Source of the DNA: Apostichopus californicus
Lineage: Eukaryota; Echinodermata; Holothuroidea; Aspidochirotida; Stichopodidae
NCBI GenBank assembly: GCA_020650975.1
Contig: JAIPMN010001155.1
Span: 3,170-39,441 of the forward strand
Reading direction: 5' to 3'
DNA: 36,272 bases
Shown here: one piece after another, positions 25,301 through 30,507 of the stretch
How positions within the stretch are numbered: the stretch's first letter is position 1
Layout of the letters: every line of letters begins with the position of its first letter
The notes under the pieces: model-generated
What the model saw: the letters and a program-made list of their open reading frames with translations, nothing else
Told to the model about the DNA's origin: nothing
Databases searched by the model: none
Translations under genes and position numbers: made by a program

Positions 25301-28300
25301 TATATATTTCTCTCGGGGGGGTATTTCCCGCAGCAATTTCCGGTGCATCTGCAACTTGCAAATTTCAAAATGCGACACCAATTACTGAACCCGGATTGTG
25401 TGTTTGTGACCGTGTGACTGCGAATTGTACCTAAAAATAAAAAAATGGAGCAAGGTATTGGTCAGTGAAAAGAAACCTTGTACCACTGACAGGAAATGAT
25501 ACATGGATTAACAGGTTGTTGTAATGTAATGAGTTTGTCAGGCAAAGTAAAAGGAAATGCCTAAAATGAACCAAAGAAGGATGAAAAAAATGATGACGGT
25601 TTAGGATTACGTAGCTAACCATTTATATTTAGTTCGGCAAAGACGTACACAGGATATCATAGATATAGTGAATCATGTAAAACTGGGAAGGAAGTTCACT
25701 ACAATGGGGATGAGGAGTTGGGGAGGTTGGGGGGGGGTTGAGGGGAATTTTGGGGGGGAATGGAATGAAAGTTTTGTAGGAAGTATCGAAAATCATACTT
25801 TCCTCACGGTGTTGTTTATATTTTAATATGAAGGAATAATTGTTTACATGTGATAAATATTTGTAGGAAACTACTCTGAAATCTTTTTAACTCTCACTCT
25901 AAGGGGTACCTGAAATCTTTACAATGAATCAATTAAAAACTGACTGTTGGTGAAGGCTATATACTGATTAATTATTCTTTAAACTAGCATAAATAAAACT
26001 CTAGGAAATTTTTGGCAAATGGTCTTATGTTTCTTGTTTTCTTTCTGATTAAGTATGTTGTTACATAGTGTACAAGTTTGTTTCACACTGTAAACTTTGA
26101 CGGCATAGCTTCAGAGTTATCAAAGTTTTGCCAGTTGGCAGTTACAATTGGAAGGGGTAATTAAATTTGATTAGGGGAAGAGGTCAGGCCAAATACATGA
26201 CTAAAGCAAACAGTTCGCATAGTTTATTAGGGGTCAAAACAACAGATAAGGAACAAAGGGGTTGTTTTGTAGTCAGTAGACGACACATTACACGTGTCGT
26301 TGAAGGTGTATGAAGTGAAAGTGTAAGTTTGATCAATATTGTACTTTGCTTTACACATTTGTTTTAGCCGTTGTGTGCTAGATGTGTACAAATTCAATGT
26401 GAAGTTTATGTGCCACAAAAAGAGGGGGGGGGGAAGGGGGGCGGAGGGGTTGGGAAAGAAAGATATAGGCTTCCGTTGGTTTCATGGACATGTGGGTTTG
26501 GTAAAGTGTTGGTGATAGGTGATGTGTACCATTGTATATACATGTGCACTGTTTACTGATATATAATATCTATTTCTGAAGAAATTTTTTGGGCCTCGAC
26601 CTCCAGGTTTGCTGAAACGAGATTACTCTTAGCAACAGAGAAAGTCACCCCTATCTCCCAGTGTTAGCCAGAAGATAGAACCCTTGCATACATGACAACA
26701 AAAGGCTTTTCAGATTAGGAAGTTTCCTTTTTGATGTATAAGAATAGGCAAGCTGGAAAATTATATTTGAACTTGGAAGGGCAAAATAATAATTTGGCTA
26801 AGCTTGGATTTGGTGACCTAAACATTTTTTGGTAGTCCAGCGCTATACTAGCTCAGCAATCCAGTCGTAACGTGTTGATGACTCCATATATACAAATTCA
26901 TAATAATAATAAAAAAAAGGTTTTGTTTTGGTTAATTTTAAGAACTGTTAATTGAAAGAAAATAAATCTCTTTCTTGATTGTATTTTATTTTGAATTGAG
27001 CACACCACAGCAGATGGTCAAGTTTGGTATCGGTCAGAAAAATAATGTAGATGAATACAGTGATTAATTAAGTGATTAATCAAATTATTTAAAGCATTTT
27101 ATCTCCAATATTGTTTTTGTATAATCAGATATCTTATTTGTTAGTATAGTCTTCAGTCCTATTTCCTCCCATTGTTTTCCTCTTGGCCAATTGTGTCAAA
27201 AATAGTTTATAGTCATTTGTAGTTTCTATCAACACACAAATCTTATTCAAGGGCATTTGGTTTTAGGTCACTTTCATCATTCTTCAATTTTAATCCATCG
27301 TTTTAGAAATCCTTATAACTTCCGCCAAAACATTTCTCTTTTATGTTCATGTCACCAACGGAGCAGTTTAAAATCTTTCCCCCCATATTGATTGTTCCCA
27401 GAAAACTCCCAAACTCTCCCAAATTGGTGACATACTTTCCCGCTTTTTGTAAATCAACAGCGTGGGTCGCTCTCTCTAGTCCAGACGAGCACGCTGCAAT
27501 CGTTAGAAAAAACTCTAAAATAGCTTTCTGGTATTGATCTGAGCATGCCAGGTTTTGAATTAGTTCCTATTAGTTTGAGTTTGACATTTGACCTCTGCTA
27601 TTATGAAGGAAGTTTCACTTCCTAGTACTGTTACTTACCTTGTTTGGGCATCAGACCCCCGTGATGTAACTATCACGCGAGGAAGTGGTCGAAGTCGCTG
27701 TACAGAAAGAGAGAAAACAATTATCGGCTAGTTGGTAGATCACTATCACTTTGAATGTTTGGTATCTTTGAGACTGTGAAAGCACTGTCGTTATTCCAAC
27801 AGTTCTCACGCCAGCGCATATCTTTATAGAGTTATTCTCAGGACTAACGATATATTTGTGATTGAGTTGTGAAGTTGTGAAACAGATCGCACCTTTGCCG
27901 ACTGGAACGTTTATTACATAATTATCATCGCATTCCTTCTTTAACTTGAGGAGCAAGTGACTGCTTGCTTTGATAATCAGTGCAGTAGTGGATTTGAAAG
28001 GCATTAAGAGCTGTTAACCTCACCAATTTATTTCTTTGTTGGATCATTTTGATAAGCAAGGAGATACAACTTTTAAGCTTTTATACACGGACCTGTGACT
28101 TGAACAAAATAAAACCAGGTATTTCATGTCGATCTTGGTCGATCATGACCTTTCGACCTGTAAGATCGACAGAGATAGGACTCAGAGACCTCTTCTGAAG
28201 ATTTCCCCTAAAAATTACCAATAGTTTTTTACCTTTGTTTGGTCTGAAAGGCAATCTATTGCTGTTTAAACCTGACTTGGTTTCATATATTTGAGAGGAA

Positions 28301-30507
28301 AGTTAGAAAAAGCGGAATTCCCTTCAAAAAGGTTCTCGGATTGGATACTATTGCTTAGTTAACTGCATGAAAAACACAAGATATGCATGACTAGTTCACA
28401 AAACAGATCCTATCATTTGTGACCGAAATAGATACTTTTGCTTACCAGTATTTGCAACGTTTTGTTCTGTTTGGATGCTAAAAAGTTGAATAGAATTTCA
28501 ATAAACATATTTTAGTTGTTGGTTGCAATTGCTGGTGATAGTTGTGGAAATTCTGTACTGCACTGAGAGACATGTTTAGTGGATCTGTGTTTCACACTTT
28601 GTGATAGACTCGATTGGAAGGGGGACGTTTTGTGTCAGATTAAAAGAAGATACACATTTTTTTTACGGGTGAACGGTGAGGATTAAATCGGCCAAGATGG
28701 GTAACTGTTTCAGTCATCGTGTCTCTGCTTCTGATCCCAACCTCTCACAGGCAAACAAACTGGAACAACAGAGGGTACTAGAGTCAGAGGAGGAGGCAAT
28801 GGTGGCGCTAGAACAAAGGAGCGTGGGAACATCAGAGGGGAGCCAGGAGGCGGAGAATTTTTGGGAGGAACAACTCAGGACGTTGGAAAGAGAAAAGTAA
28901 GTTAGATGATGATGGCGTTAGAAATGGCGTTTTTTATTTCTTGTCTGTAATTAAAAGATAAAAACAGTGGCAGGTGGTGTGAAAATAGTGTAATGACCTC
29001 CCAAAGTGAATCGGATGGTGATCGCCAAACATGTATTGCCTTGTGATCTAATAGTGCTGCATGGCATTTGTATTTCATGTTTCAGTAAATGATTAAGCTG
29101 AAAGCTGACTAGGTAATTGGTAACCAATTTTGGGTGGGGCAAATTGCCTGTAATCAATTTAACATCATCCATAGTTTTGAGATATTTTGTAATTTAACCA
29201 GTACGAAGAACTCAAAAAGTTATATAGTGTCATTGATCAACAACGAATGAAAAAGTAAAGTTACCAAAGCTTTCCTGTTTTTCATGTTATATAAGCAAAG
29301 TTTCTTCCTGGTTACTATGGAGACGGTATTAATAATTTTCAAAATTTGAATCGGTTCCCAAGTGGCAGCAAAATGGCCTTTAAAAGTTGATTGTCATCCT
29401 CAATTGATTCCTGGCTATAAAGATTGTATATTTTTAGGATATATGGAGTAACTTTTGATTCCCCAAAAAACTTTCACAATTTGGTGAAATATTGAATGGA
29501 AATTAATCTCCATAAACATAAACTAGACGAAATCTGTAAATTATTTGTTATTTTCTAATGAAATCTCCTGCTTTCGCTTATGTTGCTGTTGTGTGTGGTT
29601 AGCATTAATATGTATCATTAAGGTCATCAACATATTTATTTCAAATGTTATCAGTAATTGCAAGCTAAATTTTGTCCATTTTGATCAGTGGTATCTACAT
29701 ATAAACAATCACAGCAATATTTTAAGTAATACCGGTTTGAAAAAAAATTGAAATTTGGCAAAGAATTGCCAAATATTTTTTTTTCCCCACAAATATTTGC
29801 TACAGTTCCTTACATTCATTTAAGGCCATTGTCAAATAAACAAACTGAGGAGGCTGAATAGGATGCAACCTATTGTGTCTATTAAGTGACATTCATCCAG
29901 CCTTGCTGCAGCAGAGGTTGCAGCTGCTGCATCCTGTCGTTTTGACATGTTGCCTAACTGGGGTTTACCAAGTAACCTGTCTGCTAATGGTGTTTATCCC
30001 ATTTTGTGTAAAAACCATTTTCGATGCTCACTGCCAACAGCAAGCAGATGGTTATTCGTATAAAATATTTCCCTCGTGTCCATCCTGTCATAAATAAAAG
30101 AGGAGTCTAGTTTCTTCCTTCCTGTTGACAATGGTGGGCTATTTTGACTCTGCGCTCACAATTGGCCTCTTTCCTGTTTCCATAGACAAGACATAACAGC
30201 TCATCTTCAGTCCCTGGATCTCACCACAGCAGGAAGCGAAGAGGACAACTACAGTGTAGACGAGTTGGATAGCATAAGCCTGGAGGATGTCGACCCCTCC
30301 CTTCAGACGGAGGCTCCGATATCATTCGAACTGCCCCCCTCGACCACTGCACTGCCCAACCTCAACAAGCGCAGGGCTCCCAGACAACCCAAGCGGCTGC
30401 CTGCAAGATACAACAATGCTAACCTGCTGGGCAGTGAATCCACGAGCCAGGAAATGAACCAAAAGGCAGGCAAGCAGGCGCCGAAGAAGAAAGGTGGCAA
30501 TAAATGA
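1281..30507 (+). CDS. MYO9: Class IX unconventional myosin with RhoGAP domain (3' part of gene, 19 exons)
   Basis: The coding sequence is the join of 1281-1323, 2500-2604, 4369-4683, 5535-5684, 6120-6298, 6722-6949, 8044-8214, 9772-9801, 13132-13567, 14216-14614, 14898-15011, 15468-15653, 16077-16227, 16692-16952, 17674-17908, 18349-18480, 19566-19689, 28751-28896 and 30186-30507. All junctions are GT-AG and every phase matches, giving 1,241 residues plus a stop; residue numbers in other entries refer to this partial chain. Visible order: motor end (1-154), four IQ motifs (about 177-264), charged linker, C1 (805-853), RhoGAP (about 867-1060), acidic tail. This order is diagnostic of Myo9. Family members are single-headed actin motors that inactivate Rho through the GAP domain, and their loop-2 insertion is a known family trait. 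Vertebrate genomes have MYO9A and MYO9B; the tail segment resembles both, so I do not assign a paralogue. The N-terminal RA domain and most of the head lie outside the window. Confidence 0.96.
1324..2499 (+). other. Myo9 intron
   Basis: Contains a purine tract at 1561-1588 and the insertion at 1912-2076. Open frames at 2128-2506 on both strands are short and AT-rich without splice support; the plus-strand one runs into the acceptor at 2499. I see no other gene. Confidence 0.6.
1912..2076. mobile_element. Short retrozyme/Penelope-like insertion with inverted arms, copy 1
   Basis: A 165-bp insertion is flanked by an exact 13-bp direct repeat, TAAAACAAATTTA, at 1899-1911 and 2077-2089. Its head (1912-1958) matches the second copy at 4726. 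The remainder is an almost perfect inverted repeat: arms 1959-2013 and 2022-2076, 55 bp each with one mismatch, around an 8-base loop. Each arm contains TTTGAAGAAGATCC, TGCTA, GGATC, then GAAACGTC or GAAATGTC. This resembles the stem II, GAAA and cleavage-site part of a type I hammerhead ribozyme as found in Penelope-like elements and animal retrozymes. The first core block (consensus CUGANGA) is degenerate. The family name is inference; the insertion itself is certain. Confidence 0.75.
2500..2604 (+). CDS. MYO9: Myo9 exon: basic loop-2 segment (residues 15-49)
   Basis: The exon runs from CTTTCAG|ACT to TTTCAG|GTAACG and encodes 35 residues, starting TLRDLNSMRRLRGDK and ending TVSIQFQ. The end aligns with the PPSISAQFQ that closes loop 2 in vertebrate Myo9. 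The segment is very basic (R, K), as expected for the actin-binding loop of a class IX head. Phase is 0 on both sides, so skipping it would keep the frame. Confidence 0.9.
2605..4368 (+). other. Myo9 intron with one exon-like segment
   Basis: AT-rich intron. The only notable piece is 3385-3478, which has an acceptor (CCTTTTAG), an open frame and a donor (ACAG|GT) but is 94 nt and would break the frame between the phase-0 exons at 2604 and 4369. It is discussed under findings. Confidence 0.6.
4369..4683 (+). CDS. MYO9: Myo9 exon: C-terminal motor head with SH1/SH2 helices and converter (residues 50-154)
   Basis: The exon encodes 105 residues. GSLNKLMDTLNQANPFFVRC starts the segment, and QLKYTGMLETVRIRQSGY is the strongly conserved relay/SH-helix signature of myosin heads. 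HYQIGMTK leads into the converter and lever. It is the best single proof of a myosin here. The acceptor is TCTTCCAG and the donor AAG|GTAGGA, phase 0 both sides. Its GC content is clearly above that of the flanking introns. Confidence 0.97.
4706..4831. mobile_element. Short retrozyme/Penelope-like insertion, copy 2
   Basis: This 126-bp insertion is flanked by an exact 12-bp direct repeat, CAGAGACAATAC, at 4694-4705 and 4832-4843. It starts with an A-rich leader (TAAAA repeats), then shares ACTGTTAGCAAACTGCTTAT and the AGAGAGCCTGTGTA block with copy 1. It ends with one GAAGAAGATCCTGCTAGGAT-type arm and CTTACTTTTACACA. It has no inverted duplicate, so it shows the simple form of the element. 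It lies in the intron just after the motor exon. Confidence 0.75.
4984..5040. repeat. (TA)n microsatellite
   Basis: A run of TA dinucleotides (about 5009-5029) sits inside an AT-rich stretch in the intron between the motor and IQ exons. Confidence 0.85.
5535..5684 (+). CDS. MYO9: Myo9 exon: lever start and IQ motif 1 (residues 155-204)
   Basis: The exon starts VFLRESER, continuing the converter (family: KVFLKE). LLQWWVRGMLQRRR at residues 179-192 is IQ motif 1, the expected binding site for calmodulin or a related light chain. The last codons (TIIAIQ) begin IQ motif 2, which is completed in the next exon, a junction inside an IQ motif. Acceptor TTTTCTAG, donor CAG|GTAGGT, phase 0. Confidence 0.95.
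5815..6058. repeat. Degenerate purine-rich minisatellite
   Basis: GTAGTGGGAGAGT-type units recur, with longer blocks containing GTGTATATGTAGTGGGAG and GGGAGGTAGTGCTRAAATGG repeated two or three times. The composition is strongly G/A on the plus strand. It fills most of the 435-base intron between IQ exons (5685-6119). Confidence 0.75.
6120..6298 (+). CDS. MYO9: Myo9 exon: IQ motifs 2-4 (residues 205-263)
   Basis: IQ 2 is completed by ALARGYLVRKE. IQ 3 is IQNYWRTYCFRR (229-240) with Thr in place of the usual Gly. IQ 4 is FQCMIRGNQARR (252-263). Four IQ motifs equals the number usually given for MYO9B; MYO9A has more. The donor is CA|GTGAGT, leaving phase 2, and the split codon makes His264 with the next exon. 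Confidence 0.94.
6722..6949 (+). CDS. MYO9: Myo9 exon: charged post-IQ linker (residues 264-339)
   Basis: After a long TC-rich tract and TTCAG the exon encodes a lysine/glutamate-rich helix-prone start (LKEMKEEIKRLGEED), then a poorly conserved acidic stretch with DDDD runs and the proline-directed sites SPESDEGILTPDE. Low similarity is normal for this linker. Phase 2 in and phase 2 out (donor GA|GTGAGT). The identity follows from splice phase and position rather than from motifs. Confidence 0.88.
6950..8043 (+). other. Myo9 intron
   Basis: Contains a G-rich tract at 7416-7454 and a C-rich tract at 7888-7925. A good acceptor at about 7810 (CTCTTTTTAG) opens a frame-compatible EVEENETKT but has no nearby donor, so I did not call an exon. 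Nothing else is seen. Confidence 0.55.
8044..8214 (+). CDS. MYO9: Myo9 exon: serine/acidic linker (residues 340-396)
   Basis: The exon lies between GTTTCTAG and CGAG|GTACGT, phase 2 on both sides (171 nt, frame-neutral). It encodes a low-complexity segment: SSGILDGSLGSDELLLDDL, then QPSSSTQTSD and a threonine/glutamate-rich end. No domain is visible. It continues the frame from 6949 without a stop, whereas the other frames are open only on AT- or CT-rich intron sequence. Confidence 0.82.
8215..9771 (+). other. Myo9 intron
   Basis: AT-rich. It holds a minus-strand open frame (8844-9173, about 109 codons counted from a GTG) of unknown meaning, a G-rich run at 9322-9343 and a TTGGT microsatellite near 9512-9540. 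No exon with compatible phase was found. Confidence 0.55.
9772..9801 (+). CDS. MYO9: Myo9 microexon, 30 nt (residues 397-406)
   Basis: A TTATTCTTCAG acceptor and an AAG|GTACGT donor enclose 30 nt. Joined in phase 2 this reads RRGSLEYLFGR across the junctions. Human MYO9A has RPRSLEDLHQKK at the same place in its linker, which supports a real exon. The R-x-x-S pattern is a possible basophilic-kinase site. The length is a multiple of three, so inclusion or skipping would keep the frame. It is too short to be found by ORF scanning. Confidence 0.75.
10755..10931. repeat. Terminal-inverted-repeat-like element (MITE candidate)
   Basis: Left arm TTGTTTTGAATTCTGACCGA (starting near 10755, continuing GGAC) pairs imperfectly with the right arm GTCCTCGGTCTGAATGTAAA (10909 onward), about 23 bp each. 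The interior has further TCCTCG motifs. No clear target duplication was found, so the limits are uncertain. Confidence 0.4.
10940..11640. repeat. Degenerate tandem repeat, about three units of 270-290 bp
   Basis: Blocks recur in order: GATAACTCAACAAGGGAATG at 10988, a related TAATAACTTCACAAGGCAAT near 11284 and ATAACTTAAGGGAATG near 11561. Each of the first two is followed by a GTGGGTAGGTG or GTGAGTAGGTG block and TTGGTGCTCATRTCAT (about 11069 and 11348). The units are well diverged, so the array is old. No open frame runs through it. Confidence 0.6.
13132..13567 (+). CDS. MYO9: Myo9 exon: acidic/coiled linker (residues 407-552)
   Basis: This 436-nt exon follows a 3.3-kb intron (acceptor CTTCCTCAG) and ends CAG|GTATGT in phase 0. 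It starts RVKELTRKFQSHIQDRR, matching in character the basic segment after the PRSLEDL block of MYO9A. It then becomes strongly acidic (DEEEEMEEEDKRREMEIDEQ) and probably forms a single charged helix or coil. No catalytic motif is present. A (TA)n-rich stretch follows the donor directly. Confidence 0.9.
14216..14614 (+). CDS. MYO9: Myo9 exon: basic, SP-rich linker and start of conserved tail (residues 553-685)
   Basis: The first half has proline-directed serines (SPLMGPSGS, GSPPESPSG) followed by a basic run (GRRKSQSHFQKAKHRFRKHF) with an RRKS phosphosite pattern. The end (SDALELGKMNNFLLTK) aligns with VSDLKSMDEFLLKKVNDL of MYO9A, the start of the conserved pre-C1 tail. Phase 0 both sides, 399 nt. 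The basic patch could bind membrane or 14-3-3 proteins; that is inference. Confidence 0.93.
14898..15011 (+). CDS. MYO9: Myo9 exon: conserved pre-C1 tail (residues 686-723)
   Basis: INDMKSTKSSGGSADQVFKE and the following LKEFRSNLMNTCSVAMQ match the MYO9A/MYO9B segment VNDLDNE...FKKALKEFRQNIFSFYS. The acceptor is TGTACAG and the donor CAG|GTGATG. Phase 0 both sides, 114 nt. Confidence 0.94.
15138..15520. repeat. Tandem duplication copying a 3' splice site and start of a Myo9 exon
   Basis: Copy 1 (about 15138-15337) and copy 2 (about 15339-15517) share intron sequence (GGGTTATCATTTTTGTTTGT and onward), the acceptor ATATCACAG, and the first 48 exon bases without a difference. The intron parts lie 201 bases apart and the exon parts 178 apart, because copy 2 lacks about 23 T-rich bases. 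TCAAATTTT occurs at both edges of copy 1, suggesting microhomology at the breakpoint. Near identity of the copies points to a recent event. Confidence 0.9.
15290..15338 (+). pseudogene. Decoy partial exon (duplicate of Myo9 exon start)
   Basis: The duplicated exon start reads NEGSLNLKYKDLVSNF and then meets TGA at 15338-15340. No donor follows. If the spliceosome used this upstream acceptor (15288-15289), the product would be truncated before C1 and RhoGAP. The true exon begins at 15468. Confidence 0.8.
15468..15653 (+). CDS. MYO9: Myo9 exon: conserved pre-C1 tail (residues 724-785)
   Basis: The exon encodes 62 residues, including LNLKYKDLVSNFEKVLESKA and INAFQGFLNEYM, which align with RYKDLYALFEQILEKT and VNTFKVFLDEYM of MYO9A. 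Acceptor GATATCACAG, donor AAG|GTAAGG, phase 0. Its first 48 bases and its acceptor are duplicated about 180 bases upstream (see the tandem duplication entry). The downstream copy is the functional one because only it continues to a donor. Confidence 0.95.
15968..16070. repeat. AT-rich duplicated block before C1 exon
   Basis: TAATTATTTAATTAACTATA occurs twice (about 15978 and 16037), separated by ACTAATA-type repeats. The block ends just before the acceptor at 16076 and replaces a normal pyrimidine tract with TTTCCTGAACAG. Confidence 0.7.
16077..16227 (+). CDS. MYO9: Myo9 exon: first half of C1 zinc finger (residues 786-835)
   Basis: After a lysine-rich lead (KGEQRKKKKDKED) the exon encodes GHEYITSQFNIPTACEYC, with the His (805) and first Cys pair of a C1 domain spaced H-x12-C-x2-C, as in vertebrate Myo9. 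The finger continues in the next exon after a phase-1 junction (CAA G|GTGAGG, giving Q-V-C). C1 fingers fold around two zinc ions; those of Myo9 are generally regarded as atypical for phorbol ester binding. Confidence 0.96.
16430..16515. repeat. Short minisatellite, three units of about 30 bp
   Basis: TAGCAACCCSTGAGGGTGGG followed by TATGCC recurs twice, with a third degenerate unit (TAGCAACCCCTTCAGGAGGG). It lies in the intron that splits the C1 domain. Confidence 0.8.
16692..16952 (+). CDS. MYO9: Myo9 exon: end of C1 and first half of RhoGAP with arginine finger (residues 836-922)
   Basis: VCKFTAHKKC and the final Cys853 complete the C1 pattern C-x2-C-x4-H-x2-C-x7-C. RhoGAP begins near residue 867 (GSNLNSLIHGEIFVPPVVER). 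GIYRRAGS contains the catalytic arginine finger, Arg903 (bases 16892-16894), equivalent to the R of GIYRKSG in MYO9A. It speeds GTP hydrolysis on Rho. The usual Ser two residues on is Ala here. The donor is AGA|GTAAGT in phase 1; with the next exon it makes Asn923. The reading that continues into the intron is not coding. Confidence 0.97.
16953..17673 (+). other. Myo9 intron inside RhoGAP
   Basis: Holds the MITE at 17026-17188 and T-rich sequence; no exon. The open frame continuing past the donor at 16952 is fortuitous and runs into the MITE. Confidence 0.6.
17026..17188. mobile_element. Small inverted-repeat DNA transposon (MITE), copy 1
   Basis: An exact 6-bp direct repeat, TAGGAA, flanks the element at 17020-17025 and 17189-17194. 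The ends are CTGGCATGAGC and GGCTCATCCCTG, an imperfect terminal inverted repeat of about 12 bp. The interior shares GACAAAAACTATTATCCTAA and CACACTGTAGCATA with the copy at 32511. It has an extra segment with the palindrome CCGCGAATTCGCGG near 17042. No coding capacity. It lies in the intron within the RhoGAP domain. Confidence 0.8.
17674..17908 (+). CDS. MYO9: Myo9 exon: central RhoGAP (residues 923-1000)
   Basis: The exon reads NLDNIDLNSYNVLCVAQVLK then CFFRELPEPLLTFDLYEEFL, the classic RhoGAP core with the conserved Lys942 and the LPEPLL motif. It ends VFERLIFHLA. It matches MYO9A (KQWLRDLPNPLMTFELYEEFLR) closely. Phase 1 in, phase 2 out (AG|GTAAAG). Confidence 0.97.
18349..18480 (+). CDS. 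MYO9: Myo9 exon: RhoGAP C-terminal core (residues 1001-1044)
   Basis: RIACHEDTNKMSPNALAIVF and SPCVL carry the conserved Asn1014 of RhoGAP domains and match RIALQEDTNRMSANALAIVF of MYO9A. SLQDVSKQAE follows (family: SVQDISKTTT). The acceptor is TTTTTTCAACAG and the donor GA|GTAAGT, phase 2. A 25-bp minisatellite starts about 55 bases after the donor. Confidence 0.97.
18537..18917. repeat. 25-bp minisatellite, about 15 copies
   Basis: The unit is close to CCCGTGCTGTGAC followed by ACCGACTCACGA. I count about 15 copies, with point differences and a few length variants. It begins about 55 bases after the donor at 18480. The unit length is not a multiple of three and the array contains many TGA triplets, so it is not coding. 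Confidence 0.92.
18918..19565 (+). other. Rest of Myo9 intron after the minisatellite
   Basis: AT-rich, unremarkable; no exon or repeat seen apart from the T/C-rich approach to the acceptor at 19565. Confidence 0.55.
19566..19689 (+). CDS. MYO9: Myo9 exon: end of RhoGAP and following helix (residues 1045-1086)
   Basis: ECLELIIREKMKKLQTMLRD then ITTLERASTTASLKLSEARK, matching CVELIVVEQMNKYKARLKDISSLEFAENKAKTRLSLIR of MYO9A. It is amphipathic, probably a helix that closes the GAP domain and extends away. Donor AGG|GTAAGT, phase 0; the next coding exon found is 9 kb downstream. Confidence 0.95.
20583..20630. mobile_element. A-rich insertion with 10-bp target-site duplication
   Basis: The 10-mer AAATCTGTCT occurs at 20573-20582 and 20631-20640. 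The 48 bases between are almost pure A/T and end in a long A run. This looks like the tail of a severely 5'-truncated retroposon, or an expanded poly-A. The exact flanking repeat favours insertion. Confidence 0.5.
21321..21620. repeat. Three tandem copies of a ~110-bp unit
   Basis: CTCACTGTACCACATGATAT starts units at 21321, 21428 and 21540. Each continues GTTTGTGTTAACACAATTAT, then a T-rich/ATT-rich part and ATTCCATCAA. Spacings of 107 and 112 differ only through the T runs. The copies are nearly identical outside those runs, so the amplification is recent. Confidence 0.92.
23260..23385. repeat. Imperfect direct duplication (~50 bp)
   Basis: AGTTAGAAAATATCTGTGCA near 23260 and AGTAGAAAATATCTGTTTTA near 23333 are each followed by similar AATAAAATTAGTTTTGT / AATAAACTTAGTTTTGT sequence, with a T run between them. 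A modest local duplication. Confidence 0.6.
24096..24210. repeat. Two tandem copies of a ~55-bp unit
   Basis: TATTTGCAAGTGATGYTATA followed by ATAATAACATGAGTAATAAC occurs twice, about 56 bases apart, with internal repetition of ACATGAGTAA. Confidence 0.8.
24800..25025. repeat. Array of CTATGTTCCGACGT and GGACCAAAATTTT-type short repeats
   Basis: Three close copies of CTATGTTCCGACG are followed by about ten degenerate units in which a GGACC, GACCAA or GGTCC core alternates with A or T runs. The array is open on both strands (plus 24742-25011, minus 24819-25007), a consequence of its period and quasi-palindromic units. I do not regard either frame as a gene. Confidence 0.7.
28697..28896 (+). 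CDS. Candidate alternative first coding exon of Myo9 (acylated tail-only isoform)
   Basis: An ATG at 28697 sits in GCCAAGATGG, a strong Kozak context (A at -3, G at +4). An in-frame TGA lies upstream at 28670, so this would be a true start. The frame reads MGNCFSHRVSASDPNLSQ and passes straight into the canonical exon at 28751 without a stop. Spliced to 30186 it gives 173 residues. MGNCFS fits the N-myristoylation pattern (Gly2, Ser6) with Cys4 placed for palmitoylation. Against it: the 54 extra bases include the pyrimidine tract of the 3' splice site, and an in-frame run this short can occur by chance. No promoter is recognisable. Confidence 0.4.
28751..28896 (+). CDS. MYO9: Myo9 penultimate coding exon: acidic tail (residues 1087-1134)
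   Basis: A strong pyrimidine tract ending CCAACCTCTCACAG precedes the exon; it starts in phase 0, as the 19689 donor requires. It reads ANKLEQQRVLESEEEAMVAL and ends EEQLRTLERE. The glutamate-rich stretch and the following EREKQDIT resemble LEVLLEEEAAGG...SIKEEKEDIT in the MYO9B tail. Donor AAAA|GTAAGT, phase 2. One or more additional small exons in the preceding 9-kb intron cannot be excluded. The same sequence can be read from an alternative ATG at 28697 (separate entry). Confidence 0.88.
28897..30185 (+). other. Last Myo9 intron
   Basis: AT-rich, 1.3 kb; a small hairpin (TTTGGCAAAG/AATTGCCAAA region, 29755-29775) is the only structure noticed. No exon seen. Confidence 0.6.
30186..30507 (+). 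CDS. MYO9: Myo9 last coding exon: C-terminal tail and stop (residues 1135-1241)
   Basis: After TTTCCATAG the exon begins KQDITAHLQSLDLTTAGSEE and continues DNYSVDELDSISLEDVD, like [23 protein letters not shown] in MYO9B. The C-terminus is proline- and lysine-rich (KRRAPRQPKRLPARY, APKKKGGNK) and ends at TGA 30505-30507. The basic end could bind acidic membranes or RNA, but no domain is visible. GC content is high relative to the surroundings. Confidence 0.92.

Larger units (their letters stand above)
19690..28750 (+). other. Large Myo9 intron, 9.1 kb
   Basis: No exon with family similarity was recognised between the end of RhoGAP and the acidic tail. It contains tandem repeats (21321-21620, 24096-24210, 24800-25025), an A-rich insertion (20583-20630), several poly-G or GGGA-rich tracts (23460-23510, 24289-24350, 25710-25762, 26424-26452) and T-rich stretches. 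A small, poorly conserved exon could be hidden; phase 0 at both ends means any such exon would have to be a multiple of three. Confidence 0.55.

Noticed and set aside
26227-26559. Short open frames on both strands
   Set aside because: No similarity or splice signals; one spans a poly-G tract.
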